NCBI RefSeq assembly: GCF_900066015.1 | Contig: NZ_LN890656.1 | Span: 248,001 to 312,000, forward strand | Source of the DNA: Candidatus Promineifilum breve | Lineage (GTDB): Bacteria; Chloroflexota; Anaerolineae; Promineifilales; Promineifilaceae | Reading direction: 5' to 3' | Length of the DNA: 64,000 bases | Part shown: positions 33,072-42,009 of the stretch, in pieces | Numbering within the stretch: position 1 is the stretch's first letter | Layout: each line of letters opens with the position of its first letter | The notes under the pieces: generated by a model | What the model saw: the letters and a program-made list of their open reading frames with translations, nothing else | What the model was told of the DNA's origin: nothing | Database searches by the model: none | Program-made: the position numbers and the translations under genes

Positions 33072-35771
33072 CTAAGGTCCATCCCCTGTCCGAACAACCA
33101 CCTTCGCCCGCTTCGGCAAAGCCATCGGCAATGTCGTCCGCCTGACCCCATCAAACTGATAGAGCGCGTTGGCCACGGCCGCCGCCGTCGGCACCAGCCC
33201 GATCTCGCCCACCCCCTTGGCGCCATAGGGGCCATACGGGTCGGGCACTTCGATGCCGATGATCTCCATCGGCGGCATCTCCTTGGCCCGCAGGATGCCC
33301 ATTTGCCGCAGGCGGGTGCTCTTCGGCCGCCCGCCCTCCATCGGCATGTCCTCGCTGATGGCGTAGCCCAGCCCCATGTGGAGCGAGCCTTCCAGTTGCC
33401 CCTCGAACAGCGTCGGGTTGTAGATTTTGCCCGCGTCGTGGGCGGCGGTGATCTTGGCGACGCGGCCGTCGTCGTCGAGCGTCACCAGTTGCGTGGCGTA
33501 GCTGTAGGAGTAGTGGGTCACGATCTTGCCGTCTTTCTCGTAGCCCGGCTTGGTCGTCCAATCGACCACCCACGCCCCCTCGTAGACCCGCCCGGCCAGT
33601 TCGGCCAGCGTGTGGCTCTGCAAATCGTCGCGCAGTTTGGCCGCGGCGTTGATGATGGCGTTGCCCACCAGCGACGTGGCCCGGCTGGCGGTGGTCATGC
33701 CCGCTTCCTGGCGCATGGCCGTATCGACGCGCACGCGCACGATGGCCGGGTCGATGCCCGTCTCGTGGCACAACGTCTGCACGGCCACGGTATGCACGCC
33801 CTGGCCCATCTCCGTCCAGCCGTGGTCGACGATGACCCGCTCGGCCGATTCGATGGTGATGCTGACCTGCGAGGCGTCGGGCATGCCGTTGCCGATGCCG
33901 GTGTTCTTGATGCCACAGGCGATGCCGGCGTATTTGGCGGCGTAGAAGGCATCCTTCACGGCCAGCAGCGTCTCGCGCACGCCCGCCCCGCCCTCGATGA
34001 TCTGGCCGGTGGAGGTCACGTCGCCGTTTTGCAGGGCGTTGTCGTAGCGGAACTGCCAACGGTCGAAGCCGGCTTGTTGACATAACTCGTCCAGACAACT
34101 CTCCAGCCCAAAGACGGCCTGATTGACGCCGAAGCCGCGCATGGCCCCGCAGGGGATGTTGTTGGTGTAAGCGGCCAGCGCCTCCACGTCGGCCGCGGGC
34201 ACGTGGTAGGCCCCGGTGGCATGGCCGGCGGCCCGCTCCAGCACCTTCATGCCCACCGAGGCGTAGGCCCCCGTGTCGCCCACGAACTTCACCTTGACAT
34301 AAGTCAATTTGCCGGCCGCGTCGCAGCCGACGGTGTAGTCCATCCAGATCGGGTGGCGCTTGGGGTGGATGATGATCGACTCGGCGCGCGTCAGCGTCAC
34401 CTTCACCGGCCGCCCGGTCAGGTGGGCCATGAGCGCCGCGTGCCCCTGCACCGACAGGTCTTCCTTGCCGCCGAAGCCGCCGCCGTTGGGCACCAGCGTC
34501 ACCCGCACCGCCTCCAGCGGCAGCCCCAGCAGCGCCGCGATCTGGATGCGGTCATCGTAGACGCCCTGGCTTTGAGACAGGACGTGGATAACCTCGTTCG
34601 TAGTCGCCACTTTAGTGGCGTCTTCTCTTGTTTCACCCTCGGCATAGACCTGGCGGAAATCCTGCTCGTCGATAGATGGACGACTAAAGTCGTCACTACG
34701 AACGGCTGTCGGTATCCCAATGGCGCATTCCGGCTCCATATAGCCGTGCTCGATGCGTTGCGTCTGGAAGATGCCGTGGGCCGTGTGGGCGGTGGCGGCG
34801 ACGGCGGCGGCCATGTCGCCGCGAACGAAGGCGGTGCGCGACAGCAGATTGCCGGCCGGGTGGATGGGCGGCGCGTCGGGCAGCAGCGCGGCGTGGGGGT
34901 CGGTCACCGGCGTCAGCACCTCATACTCGACGCGGATCAGTTCGGCCGCGGCGCGGGCGATGGCCTCGGTCTCGGCCACGACGCCGGCCAGCGCGTCGCC
35001 CACGTAGCGCGTCTCTTCGCCGGCGGCCACGTACAGCGGCCAATCCTGGCGGATGAGGCCCACGAAGCGCCGGCCGGGCACGTCGGCCGCGGTCAGCACG
35101 CGGCTGACACCGGGCACGGCCTCGGCCGCGCTGGTGTCGATGCTGAGAACGCGCGCCCGTGGGTGGTCGCTCAATCGCAGCGCCCCGTGCACCATGCCCG
35201 GCAGCGTGATGTCGGCCACGTAGTCATGGCGGCCGAGCACCAGATCTTCGGCGCGGTACTTGGGATGGCGGCCACCGACACGGCCGTCGGCCGCGGGCGG
35301 CAGCACTTCCTCTTCCTTGCGAATGGCCGCCGCGGCGACCTCGATGGCGTCGATGATCTTCTTGTACCCGGTGCAGCGGCACAGGTGGTGGGTCAGCGCC
35401 TGGGCGATGTCGTCGCGCGTCGGCTCGGCGTTCTTGTTGATCAGGCAGTTGGCCGAGATGACCATGCCGGGGATGCAGAAGCCGCACTGCACGCCCCCCT
35501 TGGCGACGAAGGCGTTGGCGAAGACGCTCTGGCGGTAGTCGCCCAAGCCCTCGATGGTCGTGACCCGGCCGCCGGCGACCTTCTTCATGGGCGTGACGCA
35601 GGCCAGCGTCGATTTGCCGTTCACGTCCACGGCGCAGCAGCCGCAGGCCGCCTGAGGCGCGCAGCCGTCCTTAGGGGAGGTAATGCCCTCGTTCAGCCGT
35701 AGATAGCTCAGCAAGGGCAACTCCGGGTCGCCGTCGTAGTGTCGCGTTTCGCCGTTTAGTTGGAAATCCAT
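33072..35771 (-). CDS. Fused 2Fe-2S / molybdopterin hydroxylase (xanthine dehydrogenase family)
   Basis: 899 aa, close to the Desulfovibrio aldehyde oxidoreductase layout: plant-type 2Fe-2S domain (CAPQAACGCC near 37-46), second helical 2Fe-2S domain (CGFCIPGM near 96 and CRCTGY near 131), then the molybdopterin-binding large domain (about 175-890) with GGGFGGKEDLSVQ, AMRGFGVNQAVFGLE, TEMGQGVHTVAVQ and the terminal GVGEIGL, which holds the catalytic Glu. It hydroxylates aldehydes or purine-like substrates. No FAD subunit is adjacent. Residues about 355-393 (TAVRSDDFSRPSIDEQDF and following) have no counterpart expected in the family and are written by a palindromic repeat inserted in frame. 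Function may persist if the insert loops out. Confidence 0.9.
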   Translation of the reverse strand: MDFQLNGETRHYDGDPELPLLSYLRLNEGITSPKDGCAPQAACGCCAVDVNGKSTLACVTPMKKVAGGRVTTIEGLGDYRQSVFANAFVAKGGVQCGFCIPGMVISANCLINKNAEPTRDDIAQALTHHLCRCTGYKKIIDAIEVAAAAIRKEEEVLPPAADGRVGGRHPKYRAEDLVLGRHDYVADITLPGMVHGALRLSDHPRARVLSIDTSAAEAVPGVSRVLTAADVPGRRFVGLIRQDWPLYVAAGEETRYVGDALAGVVAETEAIARAAAELIRVEYEVLTPVTDPHAALLPDAPPIHPAGNLLSRTAFVRGDMAAAVAATAHTAHGIFQTQRIEHGYMEPECAIGIPTAVRSDDFSRPSIDEQDFRQVYAEGETREDATKVATTNEVIHVLSQSQGVYDDRIQIAALLGLPLEAVRVTLVPNGGGFGGKEDLSVQGHAALMAHLTGRPVKVTLTRAESIIIHPKRHPIWMDYTVGCDAAGKLTYVKVKFVGDTGAYASVGMKVLERAAGHATGAYHVPAADVEALAAYTNNIPCGAMRGFGVNQAVFGLESCLDELCQQAGFDRWQFRYDNALQNGDVTSTGQIIEGGAGVRETLLAVKDAFYAAKYAGIACGIKNTGIGNGMPDASQVSITIESAERVIVDHGWTEMGQGVHTVAVQTLCHETGIDPAIVRVRVDTAMRQEAGMTTASRATSLVGNAIINAAAKLRDDLQSHTLAELAGRVYEGAWVVDWTTKPGYEKDGKIVTHYSYSYATQLVTLDDDGRVAKITAAHDAGKIYNPTLFEGQLEGSLHMGLGYAISEDMPMEGGRPKSTRLRQMGILRAKEMPPMEIIGIEVPDPYGPYGAKGVGEIGLVPTAAAVANALYQFDGVRRTTLPMALPKRAKVVVRTGDGP
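34593..34709. repeat. Palindromic MITE-like insertion inside the molybdopterin hydroxylase gene
   Basis: Inverted ends CGTTCGTAGT at 34595-34604 and ACTACGAACG at 34695-34704, with inner palindromes CGCCACTTTAGTGGCG and CGACTAAAGTCG. The block is read through in frame as about 39 extra residues. Confidence 0.8.
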
Positions 35772-35791
35772 GGTTTATCCCGACTCCTTCT

Positions 35792-36220
35792 GTGGGATAA
35801 ATCCCACAGCTGTTATCCGAAACCGGCTGAAGCCGGTTTTGCTTATCAGCGGCGGGTTTGAACCCGCCTGGCGTTCGTTCACCCCGACCGTGGGATGAAT
35901 CCCACGTCTGTTATCCGAAACCGGCTGAAGCCGGTTTTGCTTATCAGCGGCGGGTTTGAACCCGCCTGGCGTTCGTTCACCCCGACCGTGGGATGAATCC
36001 CACAGCTGTTACCCGAAACCGGCTTCAGCCGGTTGGCGCTATGCCGTGGGATAAATCCCACGTCTGTTACCCAAAACCTACTTCAGCCGGTTGGCGCTTT
36101 GCCGTGGGATAAATCCCACGTCTGTTACCCGAAACCGGCTGAAGCCGGTTGGCGCGAATCCACCTCTTTAACCGGCTTCAGCCGGTTTTGCTTATCAGCG
36201 GCGGGTTTGAACCCGCTTGG
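35792..36220. repeat. Large REP-like array (98-bp and 58-bp periods)
   Basis: Composite units of three hairpins: GTGGGATGAATCCCAC, AACCGGCTGAAGCCGGTT and GGCGGGTTTGAACCCGCC. Starts at 35792, 35890 and 35988 give a 98-bp period, then 36046 and 36104 a 58-bp period without the third hairpin. It fills the gap between the hydroxylase start and the transposase stop. Confidence 0.92.
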
Positions 36221-36225
36221 CTTTA

Positions 36226-36729
36226 TTAGAACGGCAATTCATCGAAGGCCTGATACACAGCTCGTTCTTCGCGAATTTGGCGGAATGGGGACGGCGATGT
36301 CGCCTCGTCTTGTTCTTCATCCTCGTCTACCCTCTCCAGCCAGCTATTTGTTGAGTTCAATTGATGGTGTTGCTTTTGGTTTTCGACGTAGGCCACCGCT
36401 TGAGCGCATTGGCTCTCTCCTAATGAGAGGTAACCATAGCCACGCTGCCATGCAAATGGCTCCGGCCTGGGCGTCAATTCATGGTTGACGAAATGGGAAC
36501 TGCTCCCCTTCATGTTTTTCACGACGTCAGACACGCTCAGCTTCGGCGGAATCGAGATAACCACATGCACATGGTCGGCCATACCGTTGACTGCATGGAC
36601 ATAGCAACCCATTTCAGCCGCCCTGGATACCAGACAGGCATAGAGAGCACCTTCGATTTGGGGCCGGATAAGCGGCCGGCGATTTTTGGTTGTCCATACC
36701 AGATGTGCAAAACTGCGCCAAAACGGCAT
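36226..36729 (-). CDS. REP-associated tyrosine transposase (RayT / IS200-like Y1)
   Basis: 167 aa. The HUH motif is DHVHVVISIP (His53, His55); the catalytic Tyr lies in QRGYGYLSLGES (about 98-100), followed by VAYVENQKQHH, all as in Y1 transposases of the IS200/RAYT type. Such enzymes cut and rejoin single-stranded hairpin DNA. There is no accompanying TnpB, and the gene is flanked on both sides by the densest REP-like hairpin clusters of the window, the usual genomic setting of RAYT genes. GGGAGG lies 6 nt before the ATG. The C-terminal 45 residues are acidic and less conserved. The stop codon touches a repeat. Confidence 0.9.
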   Translation of the reverse strand: MPFWRSFAHLVWTTKNRRPLIRPQIEGALYACLVSRAAEMGCYVHAVNGMADHVHVVISIPPKLSVSDVVKNMKGSSSHFVNHELTPRPEPFAWQRGYGYLSLGESQCAQAVAYVENQKQHHQLNSTNSWLERVDEDEEQDEATSPSPFRQIREERAVYQAFDELPF

Positions 36730-36769
36730 GATGTGCCTCCCAATTTCCTGTGGGATATATTCTTATGCC

Positions 36770-36990
36770 GTGGGATGAATCCCACGTCTGTTACTATGCC
36801 GTGGTGTGAATCCCACGTCTGTTACGATGCCGTGGGATGAATCCCACGTCTGTTATCCGAAACCGGCTGAAGCCGGTTGGCGCCGCTCTCCGTAACCTGA
36901 TTTATCAGGTTTTGGGTAGCAGCGGCGGATTTGAATCCGCCTCTATTGCGCGGCGGATTTGAATCCGCCCTCATTTTTGCGGCGGATTTG
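36770..36990. repeat. REP-like array upstream of the transposase gene
   Basis: Three GTGGGATGAATCCCAC-type hairpins (one with GTGGTGTGAATCCCAC), one AACCGGCTGAAGCCGGTT, AACCTGATTTATCAGGTT, and three GGCGGATTTGAATCCGCC types. The last unit reaches into the 3' end of the next gene and writes its last residues. Confidence 0.9.
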
Positions 36991-37693
36991 AATACGCCAC
37001 CACATGCGGCGGGTCACCGCCCGCTGCCCGCCAAGCGAAAACCGTCAACAACACCAACATCACCCCCACCCCCAACGCCATCAATTCATGCGGCAACCCG
37101 CGAGCCACCAGAGCCAACACCGCCAGCACCGCCGGCAACACCACCACGGGCGCCACCCACCGCCACCGGCCGGGCAAGCCGCGAAAATAGACGGCGATGA
37201 GCAGGCCATAGAGCGCCAGCCCGCCCCACTTGAGCCAGGTATAAAAGCGCAGGCGGCCGAGCAGCGGCGACAGTTGGCCCAGGATCGGCGCGATCTCCCC
37301 GTCGCCCAGCAGACGGGTGATGCCCAGCAATTGCACGTTCTCAAGCGCGTCGGCGGCCAGGATGACCAGCGCCAGGGCGGCGGGGATATAGAAGAAGCGC
37401 CGCCCGCTGTGGCGCGCCGCGGCCAGGGCGAACACGCCCAGGAAGGCGTTGTAGAGGGCCATATATAGGAAGTCCCAACGGTTGACGCGATCCATCGCCG
37501 CGGCCGAACCTTCGGGACGAAACAGCGTTTGAACCTCGGCCGGAGTCTCGGCGAACTCGAAAGCCATGACCGGCGTGATGAAGCCGGGCGGCAGCGGCCC
37601 GATTTGGCGTGGGCCGATGAGCGCCAGGACGAGCGTCATGGCGATAGTTCCCAGACCCAGGATGCCGGCGATGAGAAAGAACCGGTCGCGCAT
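36971..37693 (-). CDS. Multi-pass membrane protein of unknown function
   Basis: 240 aa from ATG 37693 (a TTG is directly upstream). Six hydrophobic helices, the first at residues 7-25, others about 82-99, 105-123, 158-172, 180-200 and 205-222. The extracytoplasmic loop between helices 1 and 2 contains GFITPVMAFEFAETPAEVQTLF, a conserved-looking amphipathic segment. I do not recognise a named family. The last 14 residues (DPPHVVAYSNPPQK) are encoded by REP-like repeat DNA, so the original stop was probably lost or displaced by repeat insertion. Confidence 0.75.
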   Translation of the reverse strand: MRDRFFLIAGILGLGTIAMTLVLALIGPRQIGPLPPGFITPVMAFEFAETPAEVQTLFRPEGSAAAMDRVNRWDFLYMALYNAFLGVFALAAARHSGRRFFYIPAALALVILAADALENVQLLGITRLLGDGEIAPILGQLSPLLGRLRFYTWLKWGGLALYGLLIAVYFRGLPGRWRWVAPVVVLPAVLAVLALVARGLPHELMALGVGVMLVLLTVFAWRAAGGDPPHVVAYSNPPQK

Positions 37694-37863
37694 CAACCCT
37701 ACCCGACAGCCCGGCCCATGGCAGACGGCGATCCCCGCTCAAGCGTCGCCGGACTAGTCGGTAGGAATACTACCCCGTTCGCGGCCGTCTGTAAATCCGT
37801 GGGCAGTGGGCAGTTGGCACTGCCCACATTCCACTGCCCACTATCCACTAATCTGTGGATTTC
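37694..37863. repeat. GGGCAGTG heptamer hairpin in intergenic gap
   Basis: GTGGGCAGTGGGCAGTTGG pairs with CCACATTCCACTGCCCAC at 37799-37846. No gene is seen in the gap. Confidence 0.65.
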
Positions 37864-38475
37864 TTATTTCTCCGTCGCCGCCCCGCCGGCCAACAACTCC
37901 TGGGCCAGCTTCTCGATGGCGGCGATGACTTCATCGGTCGGTTCGTTATCCCCCTCGCCGTTGAAGACGATGCTGATAGACATGGCGTCGGCCGTGGCGG
38001 CGTCGGCGTTCTCGTGCTCGAAGGTGCGCAGTTCCTCCAGCCAGGTCAACACCTGCTGCGACTGGTCGGCCGTCAGGGTCACCTCGCCGAGGATCGACGG
38101 CGGCTCGGTGGCGCACGATCCGATGGTCGCCGTGCCGGCCAGCACCGTCACCACGTCGCAGAAGCCGGCGATGCCGCCCTCGCGCCGGTAGACGAAGCCG
38201 CCGCCCAGCTCTTCCAGCGTCTCGTCCTTGCTGCCCTCGGCCTCGCCCTCGGTCGTCTCATCCCCTTCCGTAGCTTCCTCGCCCTGGTCGGGGTCTTCGC
38301 CCGTGGTTTCCTGGGCGGCTTCTTCCAGCGTCTCGTTATCGTTCTCAGCGGCAGTGCCGGCGGCCGTCGTTCCGTCGGTAGCGCCCGGCTCGTCGCCGCC
38401 CGCCCCGCCGCAGGCCGCCAACCCGATCACCAACAGCCCCACCACCCCCCACACCACCACGCGCCATCTGTTCAT
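37864..38475 (-). CDS. Lipoprotein with acidic linker
   Basis: 203 aa from ATG 38475, with GGAGGAG 6 nt upstream. Signal peptide ends in the lipobox LAAC (Cys22). A low-complexity Glu/Thr/Gly linker (about 23-85) leads to a small domain (about 88-200) beginning LGGGFVYRREGGIAGFCDVVTVLAGTATIGSC and ending in helices, with a probable disulfide between FCD and GSC. I do not recognise the family. The design (lipid anchor, acidic spacer, small domain) suggests a cell-surface binding protein. The repeats at 38499-38737 lie directly upstream. Confidence 0.75.
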   Translation of the reverse strand: MNRWRVVVWGVVGLLVIGLAACGGAGGDEPGATDGTTAAGTAAENDNETLEEAAQETTGEDPDQGEEATEGDETTEGEAEGSKDETLEELGGGFVYRREGGIAGFCDVVTVLAGTATIGSCATEPPSILGEVTLTADQSQQVLTWLEELRTFEHENADAATADAMSISIVFNGEGDNEPTDEVIAAIEKLAQELLAGGAATEK

Positions 38476-38498
38476 GTGTCTCCTCCGAAGAAATGGGA

Positions 38499-38737
38499 AT
38501 TGGCTACGGATTTTGACGGACAAGACTGATAAAAAATCCGTTCTCTCCGTCTAACGCCGTAGCTATTCTTAACGTAACCAAATTGGCTACGGACTTCCAC
38601 GGACAAGACGGATAAAAAATCCGTTGTCTCCGTCTTTATCCGTAGCCAATTCTTAACATAACCAAATTGGCTACGGATTTTGACGGACAAGACGGATAAA
38701 AAATCCGTTTTCTCCGTCTTCATCCGTAGCCAATTCT
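38499..38737. repeat. 84-bp tandem palindromic repeats (GGCTACGGAT...ATCCGTAGCC)
   Basis: Three units starting at about 38499, 38583 and 38667. Each has TTGGCTACGGA, a GACGGACAAGACGG core, AAAAAATCCGT and CGTAGCCAA. The same family appears as a 100-bp array at 56071-56451. Confidence 0.88.
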
Positions 38738-38738
38738 T

Positions 38739-41700
38739 TCATAACAACTCATACGCCGAAACCTCAAACCACCCACCATCCCACTCATCGCTCAGCCAGC
38801 GCCCCGTGAGGCGCATCGGCCGCCACACCGGCCAGCGCACCTTTTGCTCGGCCAACGCCTTGTCCGGCCGGGCGATGACGAACGTGTCGCCATCCCCGGC
38901 GAAGAAGCCCGCGCCGCCCGGCCAGCCCAGCACGCGCACCGCCGGCACAATGACCACCCGGCCCGGCCGCTCCGGCAGCCGCCGCAAGGTCACATCGCCC
39001 CGCCGCGCCCGCGCCAGCCGCAACGGGTGCACGCTGACCGGCCGGCCGAGAATTTCTGTCTCCCAGCTTACCCGATCGGCCTCACTTTCCGCCTGTATCG
39101 CGGATACATTCATAAAGTCGAAACTCATTTGCCCCGCCCCGGCCGACCGCCCCGCCGCCCCGGCCGCGGCCAACAGCGCCGCCCGGCTGGCCCCCAACCC
39201 GTCCAGTGCCCCACAGCGGACGAGGTTGGCGATCTCCTTCGTTGACAGCGCCACGCGGCCGAGCAAATCCGCGGCCCCGGCGAACGGCCCGGCGGCGCGC
39301 GCGGCCACGATGGCCCGGATCGACGCCTGCCGCAGGTCGCGCACCTCGCCCAGCCCCAGCCACAGCACCGGCTGGTCCTCGTCGCCGTCGTACTCGTAGG
39401 TCAGCGTGAAGGCCGCGCCGCTGTAGTTGACGTGGGGCGGCCGCACGGCGATGCCCAACCGCTGGGCCTCGGCCACGTAGACCGCCGGGTGGTGGAAGCC
39501 GCCGGCGTCGGCCAGCCGGGCGCACAGGAATTCGGCCGGCCAATGGGCCTTGACGTAGGCCGAGCGGTAGCTGACGTCGGCGTAGGCCGTGGCGTGCCCC
39601 TGGTTGAAGCCGTAGCCGGCGAAGGCCATGACCTGCTCCCACAGCCGGGCGGCCTGCTCGCGGCCGAAGCCGGGGCCGAGCGGCGCGGGGCGGCAACAGC
39701 CATCGGCGAAGGCGGCGGCCAGCGCGTCCATCTCGGCCGCCTGGAATTTGCTCATGCCCCGTCGCAGCCGGTCGGCCTGGGCCCAATCCAGCCCGGCGAT
39801 CTCCGTCGCCACGCGCAACACCTGCTCCTGGAACAGCAGCACCCCCTTCGTGCGGCCGAGGATAGGTTCCAGCGCCGGGTGCAAATAGGTGACGCGCTCC
39901 TCGCCCCGGTAGCGGCGAATGAAGGCGCGGGCCATGCCGCCGGTGGCCGGGCCGGGCTTGAAGAACGCTCCGGCCACGGCCAGATCGGCCACGTTGGCCG
40001 CCCGCAATTGCCGCAGCGTGCGCCGCGCCCCATCCGATTCGCATTGGAACACGCCGATGGTGTCCCCCGCCCGCAACATGGCCGCCGTGGTCGGGTTGTC
40101 GGGCGGGATGTCCTCCAGCCGAAAATCGGGCGCGCGACGCAGGCGCACCAGCTCGGCGGCGTCGGCCAACACCGTCAGGGCGCGGATGCCCAGCAGGTCG
40201 AGCTTGGGCAGGCCGATGGCTTCCACGTCCCCGTGCTCGTACTGCGTTGCCAGATACCCCTTGGGCGACAGCAACAGCGGCACGGTGTCGGTCAGCGGGC
40301 CGGGGGTGATGACCAGCCCGCCGGGATGCAGCCCGGCGTGGTGGGGAAAGCCGACCAGCCGGTAGGCCTCGCGCAGCGCCGCTTGCCATTGCGGGTCGTC
40401 CAGCCCGGCGATCACGTCGTCGATGGTTTCGGTCGGGCGGCGGCGCGGGTCGGGATGCCAGCCCTGGGGCAGCAGCGCCACCAGCGCGTCTATGGTCGCC
40501 TCGGGCAGGCCGCGCGCCTTGGCCGTCTCGCGCACCGCTGAGCGCGGTTGCAGCGTGTTCATCGTGCTCACCAGCGCCACGCGGTCGGGGCCATACGTCC
40601 GGCGGGCGTAATCGAGCACCTCGTCGCGGCGGCGGCTGCAAAAATCGAGGTCGATGTCGGGCGGGTTGCGCCGCGCCGGGTTCAGGAAGCGCTCGAACAA
40701 GAGGTCGTGGGCCACGGGATCGACGGTGGTGATGCCCAGGCAGTAGGCGGCCAGCGAATTGGCGACGCTGCCCCGCGTGCTGACCGGGATGCCCTCGGCG
40801 CGGGCATAGCGCACCAGATCGGCCACCACCAGGAACAGCGGCGCAAAACCGGCGGCGACGATGACCGCCGTCTCGCGGGCCAAGCGCTCGGCCACCGGCG
40901 ACGGGGACGGGTCGCCATAGCGGGCGGCCAGCCCGACGGCGGCGGCGCGTCGCAACTCGTCGGCCGGGGACGCCACGGGCAGCGCCGGCCACAGGGGGCG
41001 GCCGTCGGGCAAGGCCTCGCCGCATTCCGCCGCCACCTCGCCCGCCGCGGCCAACAGATCGGGGTGCGCGGCGTAGCGGGCGGCGAAGGTGTCCGGGGCG
41101 GGCCACTCGACGGGCACGGCCGCGTCGCCGCAATCGGGCAGCGCGCCGGGATCGACGTCGGCCACGCGCCGGTTGGCGTCCAGGGCGGCCATCAGGCGCA
41201 GCAACGGCCGGTCGTCGGGCGACAGGCAGAAGATGGGCTGCACGGCCGCCGCCCGCAGGCCGAAGCGCCCGGCCAGAGCGACGATCTGATCGGCCACCGG
41301 CCGCAGCGCCCCATCCAACAGTTCCGGGCCGACGGCCAGGGCGCAGCGCTCGCCGAACAGGCCGCCCAACCGGGCCACGTAGCGCCCGGCGGCGGCCGTC
41401 TGCCCGGCGCGCAGATAGCGCTCCAGCCAGCAGGCCCGGCCGCCCGTCAGGCAGACCAGCCCGGCGGCGTCGCTGCCCAACCCGTCGCGCAATTCGTCCC
41501 AGCCCAACCCGGCGCGGGCGCGGCGAGCGCGGTCGGGGTCGCATTGGACAAGCGACGACAGGCGGCACAGGGCGCGATAACCGGCCGGGCCGGCGGCCAG
41601 CAGCACCAGGCGGCCGAGGGCGCTGCTGCGGTCGGGCGGCATGTCTTCCGGCGGTGGGGCCATCGCCACAGTCAGGCCAATGATCGGCCGCACCCCCACG

Positions 41701-41882
41701 GCGCGGCAGGCGCGAGCAAAGGCCACCGCGCCGAACAGCGCCGTGTCGGCCAGGGCCAGCGCCCCCAGCCCATCGGCCGCCGCCCGCGCTGCCAACGCCG
41801 CCGGCGCGTCGGCCCCGCCCAGCAGTGAATAGTGGGAGTGGACGTGTAGATGGGTGAAATCGGCCGGCAGATCGTTTGTCAT
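38739..41882 (-). CDS. dnaE2: DNA polymerase III alpha subunit, DnaE2/ImuC-like
   Basis: 1047 aa from ATG 41882; the longer frame passes through hairpin repeats and is rejected. PHP domain at the N-terminus (FTHLHVHSHYSLLGGA), polymerase core with PPDIDLDFCSRRRDEVLDYA and QPRSAVRETAK, FPHHAGLHPGGLVI, the finger motif FFKPGPATGGMARAFIRR, RRGMSKFQAAEMDAL, and GYGFNQGHATAYADVSYRSAYVKAHWPAEF. Length and the RSAVR motif point to the error-prone DnaE2 branch rather than the replicative DnaE1. The PHP motif ALTDH reads ALADT, so the PHP metal site looks degenerate. No imuA/imuB genes are nearby. Likely role: translesion synthesis after DNA damage. Confidence 0.88.
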   Translation of the reverse strand: MTNDLPADFTHLHVHSHYSLLGGADAPAALAARAAADGLGALALADTALFGAVAFARACRAVGVRPIIGLTVAMAPPPEDMPPDRSSALGRLVLLAAGPAGYRALCRLSSLVQCDPDRARRARAGLGWDELRDGLGSDAAGLVCLTGGRACWLERYLRAGQTAAAGRYVARLGGLFGERCALAVGPELLDGALRPVADQIVALAGRFGLRAAAVQPIFCLSPDDRPLLRLMAALDANRRVADVDPGALPDCGDAAVPVEWPAPDTFAARYAAHPDLLAAAGEVAAECGEALPDGRPLWPALPVASPADELRRAAAVGLAARYGDPSPSPVAERLARETAVIVAAGFAPLFLVVADLVRYARAEGIPVSTRGSVANSLAAYCLGITTVDPVAHDLLFERFLNPARRNPPDIDLDFCSRRRDEVLDYARRTYGPDRVALVSTMNTLQPRSAVRETAKARGLPEATIDALVALLPQGWHPDPRRRPTETIDDVIAGLDDPQWQAALREAYRLVGFPHHAGLHPGGLVITPGPLTDTVPLLLSPKGYLATQYEHGDVEAIGLPKLDLLGIRALTVLADAAELVRLRRAPDFRLEDIPPDNPTTAAMLRAGDTIGVFQCESDGARRTLRQLRAANVADLAVAGAFFKPGPATGGMARAFIRRYRGEERVTYLHPALEPILGRTKGVLLFQEQVLRVATEIAGLDWAQADRLRRGMSKFQAAEMDALAAAFADGCCRPAPLGPGFGREQAARLWEQVMAFAGYGFNQGHATAYADVSYRSAYVKAHWPAEFLCARLADAGGFHHPAVYVAEAQRLGIAVRPPHVNYSGAAFTLTYEYDGDEDQPVLWLGLGEVRDLRQASIRAIVAARAAGPFAGAADLLGRVALSTKEIANLVRCGALDGLGASRAALLAAAGAAGRSAGAGQMSFDFMNVSAIQAESEADRVSWETEILGRPVSVHPLRLARARRGDVTLRRLPERPGRVVIVPAVRVLGWPGGAGFFAGDGDTFVIARPDKALAEQKVRWPVWRPMRLTGRWLSDEWDGGWFEVSAYELL

Positions 41883-41892
41883 GCAGCATCTC

Positions 41893-41924
41893 GAAACCGG
41901 GTTTTTTCTTGAAAACCCGGTTTC
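41893..41924. repeat. GAAACCGGGTTTT hairpin repeat, copy 2
   Basis: 13-bp stem with loop TTCTTG, a member of the AAACCGAGTTTT family, located just upstream of the DnaE2 gene. Confidence 0.8.
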
Positions 41925-41952
41925 TAGGATTGAGTACAGGCCGCTATCATAT

Positions 41953-41990
41953 CTAGAAACCGAGTTTTCAGGAAAAAACTCGGTTTCTAG
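41953..41990. repeat. CTAGAAACCGAGTTTT hairpin repeat, copy 3
   Basis: Perfect 16-bp stem with loop CAGGAA. A TATAAT box (41993-41998) follows directly and may serve the gene at 42010. Confidence 0.85.
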
Positions 41991-42009
41991 GATATAATAC
42001 ACCCTTATT

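Noticed and set aside
34203-35702. Plus-strand frame of 499 codons opposite the molybdenum hydroxylase
   Set aside because: No recognisable motif, composition of a shadow frame; the opposite frame has all family motifs.
35792-36220. CRISPR array
   Set aside because: Repeats are palindromes with nearly constant spacers at 98 or 58 bp; no unique spacers and no cas genes.
39082-41889. Long minus-strand frame of 935 codons inside the DnaE2 gene
   Set aside because: Arg/Gly/Pro-rich shadow frame in GC-rich DNA; the other frame gives the clear polymerase sequence.
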